Positions 63,461 through 64,000 of a stretch of 64,000 nucleotides of DNA are shown one piece after another. The DNA comes from Ruegeria_C sp041537925 (lineage in GTDB: Bacteria > Pseudomonadota > Alphaproteobacteria > Rhodobacterales > Rhodobacteraceae). How positions within the stretch are numbered: position 1 is the stretch's first letter; each line of letters opens with the position of its first letter. The stretch spans positions 1 through 64,000 of the forward strand of contig NZ_JBGOSH010000010.1 of the NCBI RefSeq assembly GCF_041537925.1, written 5' to 3'. The translations under genes and the position numbers were made by a program. The notes under the pieces were generated by a model. It saw only the letters and a list, made by a program, of their open reading frames with translations. It had not been told where the DNA came from and searched no databases.

Positions 63461-63614
63461 TCGAAAAAAGGCTATCCAGTTCAGGATCATCTGCGCCCAG
63501 CCGCCACGCTCTAATGCGTTCGCATTCAGCCTGGATACAGGTCTCGCAACGGTCTCCGTAGTGGTGCGCCTCTTCAGTGCTCAGATCAGCCTGGCAAGTC
63601 CTACAGCGCTTCAT
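63315..63614 (-). CDS. Zinc-ribbon-like small protein, antisense overlap with the secreted protein gene
   Basis: The 99-residue frame starts MKRCRTCQADLSTEEAHHYG and continues DRCETCIQAECERIRAWRLG. CRTC and CETC look like a zinc ribbon. The last 48 codons overlap the 3' end of the opposite gene, and the tail there may be a shadow. The N-terminal 45 residues are more convincing. Confidence 0.5.
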   Translation of the reverse strand: MKRCRTCQADLSTEEAHHYGDRCETCIQAECERIRAWRLGADDPELDSLFSIKVVDDGAYAHSSHPYWDSWLCRASVRRSLRRNIARPMSTSETLNCCC

Positions 63615-63624
63615 TGCGAACCCT

Positions 63625-63981
63625 TTAGGTCGTTTTTCTGCGTCGACTCTTGTGCGGCAAGTTGAACTTGTAGCGGCCGCGCAAGTGAGTTGGGTACAGG
63701 GTCAACCAACCAGAATGAATGAGCCGCGTAAGTGCACGGTAAAATGTCGGGCGGGAGACGCGTTTCAACAGATCATGGGATTCGAGATCAGATGTTCTGA
63801 TCGAGCCGCGCAGTTGATCAAGTTCCGAAGCGGCACAGATGACATATTTCTCAACAAGCGACAGATCCTCGATCCCGATCTCTGTCTCCTGTGCATGTAT
63901 CCGACTACGTAGGAGCGTTGCGGCTTCGAAATCGTTGGCGTCTGTATCAGTGCATTCGGATCTCATTTTCTTTTGCCACAC
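63625..63981 (-). CDS. Winged-helix-like DNA-binding protein
   Basis: The 118-residue protein (Met at 63966 is a good start) shows EDLSLVEKYVICAASELDQL, then LLKRVSRPTFYRALTRLIHS and GWLTLYPTHLRGRYKFNLPH, the helix-turn-helix plus wing of a MarR-like or replication-initiator-like wHTH. The C-terminal tail is basic (KSRRRKTT). The gene lies 10 bp after the zinc-ribbon start, same strand, so they may be co-expressed. Confidence 0.6.
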   Translation of the reverse strand: MWQKKMRSECTDTDANDFEAATLLRSRIHAQETEIGIEDLSLVEKYVICAASELDQLRGSIRTSDLESHDLLKRVSRPTFYRALTRLIHSGWLTLYPTHLRGRYKFNLPHKSRRRKTT

Positions 63982-64000
63982 GCCGCCAATCCTTGAGCCT

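Noticed and set aside
1..64000. CRISPR arrays, tRNA or rRNA genes.
   Set aside because: No regularly spaced direct repeats and no tRNA- or rRNA-like segments were seen on either strand.

Overview
The window looks like part of a repABC plasmid (or chromid) from a marine alphaproteobacterium of the Roseobacter/Rhodobacteraceae type. The evidence is a complete repA-repB-repC cassette with palindromic partition sites and a putative antisense RNA, two toxin-antitoxin pairs beside it, H-NS (HvrA-like), DUF6429 and DUF6635 proteins, and many insertion sequences (IS) from at least seven families. All assignments come from reading the sequence and translations; no database search was run.

Layout. 0-0.4 kb: remnants of IS5-type and IS110-type elements. 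0.4-2.6 kb: a GFA-type zinc protein overlapping a class III nucleotide cyclase with TPR-like repeats. 2.6-4.8 kb: an IS427-group IS5 element split by an IS1111-group IS110 element whose guide RNA can be read. 4.9-7.9 kb: a LysR regulator divergent from a sodium:solute symporter and its small partner. 7.9-12.1 kb: an IS5 copy, DUF1127, a winged-helix/hydrolase fusion, ccdAB, DUF3010. 12.4-18 kb: IS6, repABC, parDE. 18-24.4 kb: IS1182 truncating a TcmP/three-Cys operon, then a nuclease-helicase/DUF2290 operon (putative defence). 24.7-35.6 kb: dehydrogenase/NTF2 pair, ECF sigma/vWA pair, DUF6635, SbcD/SbcC-like pair, rpsU. 35.9-47.3 kb: IS5 copies, SNase-like protein, a second cyclase, H-NS and small proteins. 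47.9-53.8 kb: IS debris and a large serine recombinase cut by IS21. 53.8-61.6 kb: a 6.35-kb cargo between inverted, truncated copies of one IS5-type element. 61.6-64 kb: a truncated tyrosine recombinase and small hypothetical genes.

The cargo at 54.5-60.8 kb is the most interesting part. It holds a TIR-caspase operon resembling the TIR plus caspase-like arrangement reported as type IV Thoeris. Beside it is a second operon in which a longer caspase-like protein precedes an alpha/beta hydrolase, with a divergent membrane protein carrying a possible TIR-like domain. That second module matches no system I can name. A second strong signal is the 3' end of the IS1111-type element, where predicted RNA loops carry segments matching both sides of the actual insertion site and both element ends.

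Decay is extensive: nested insertions, frameshifts at A6 runs, nonsense codons, and genes cut by IS elements.
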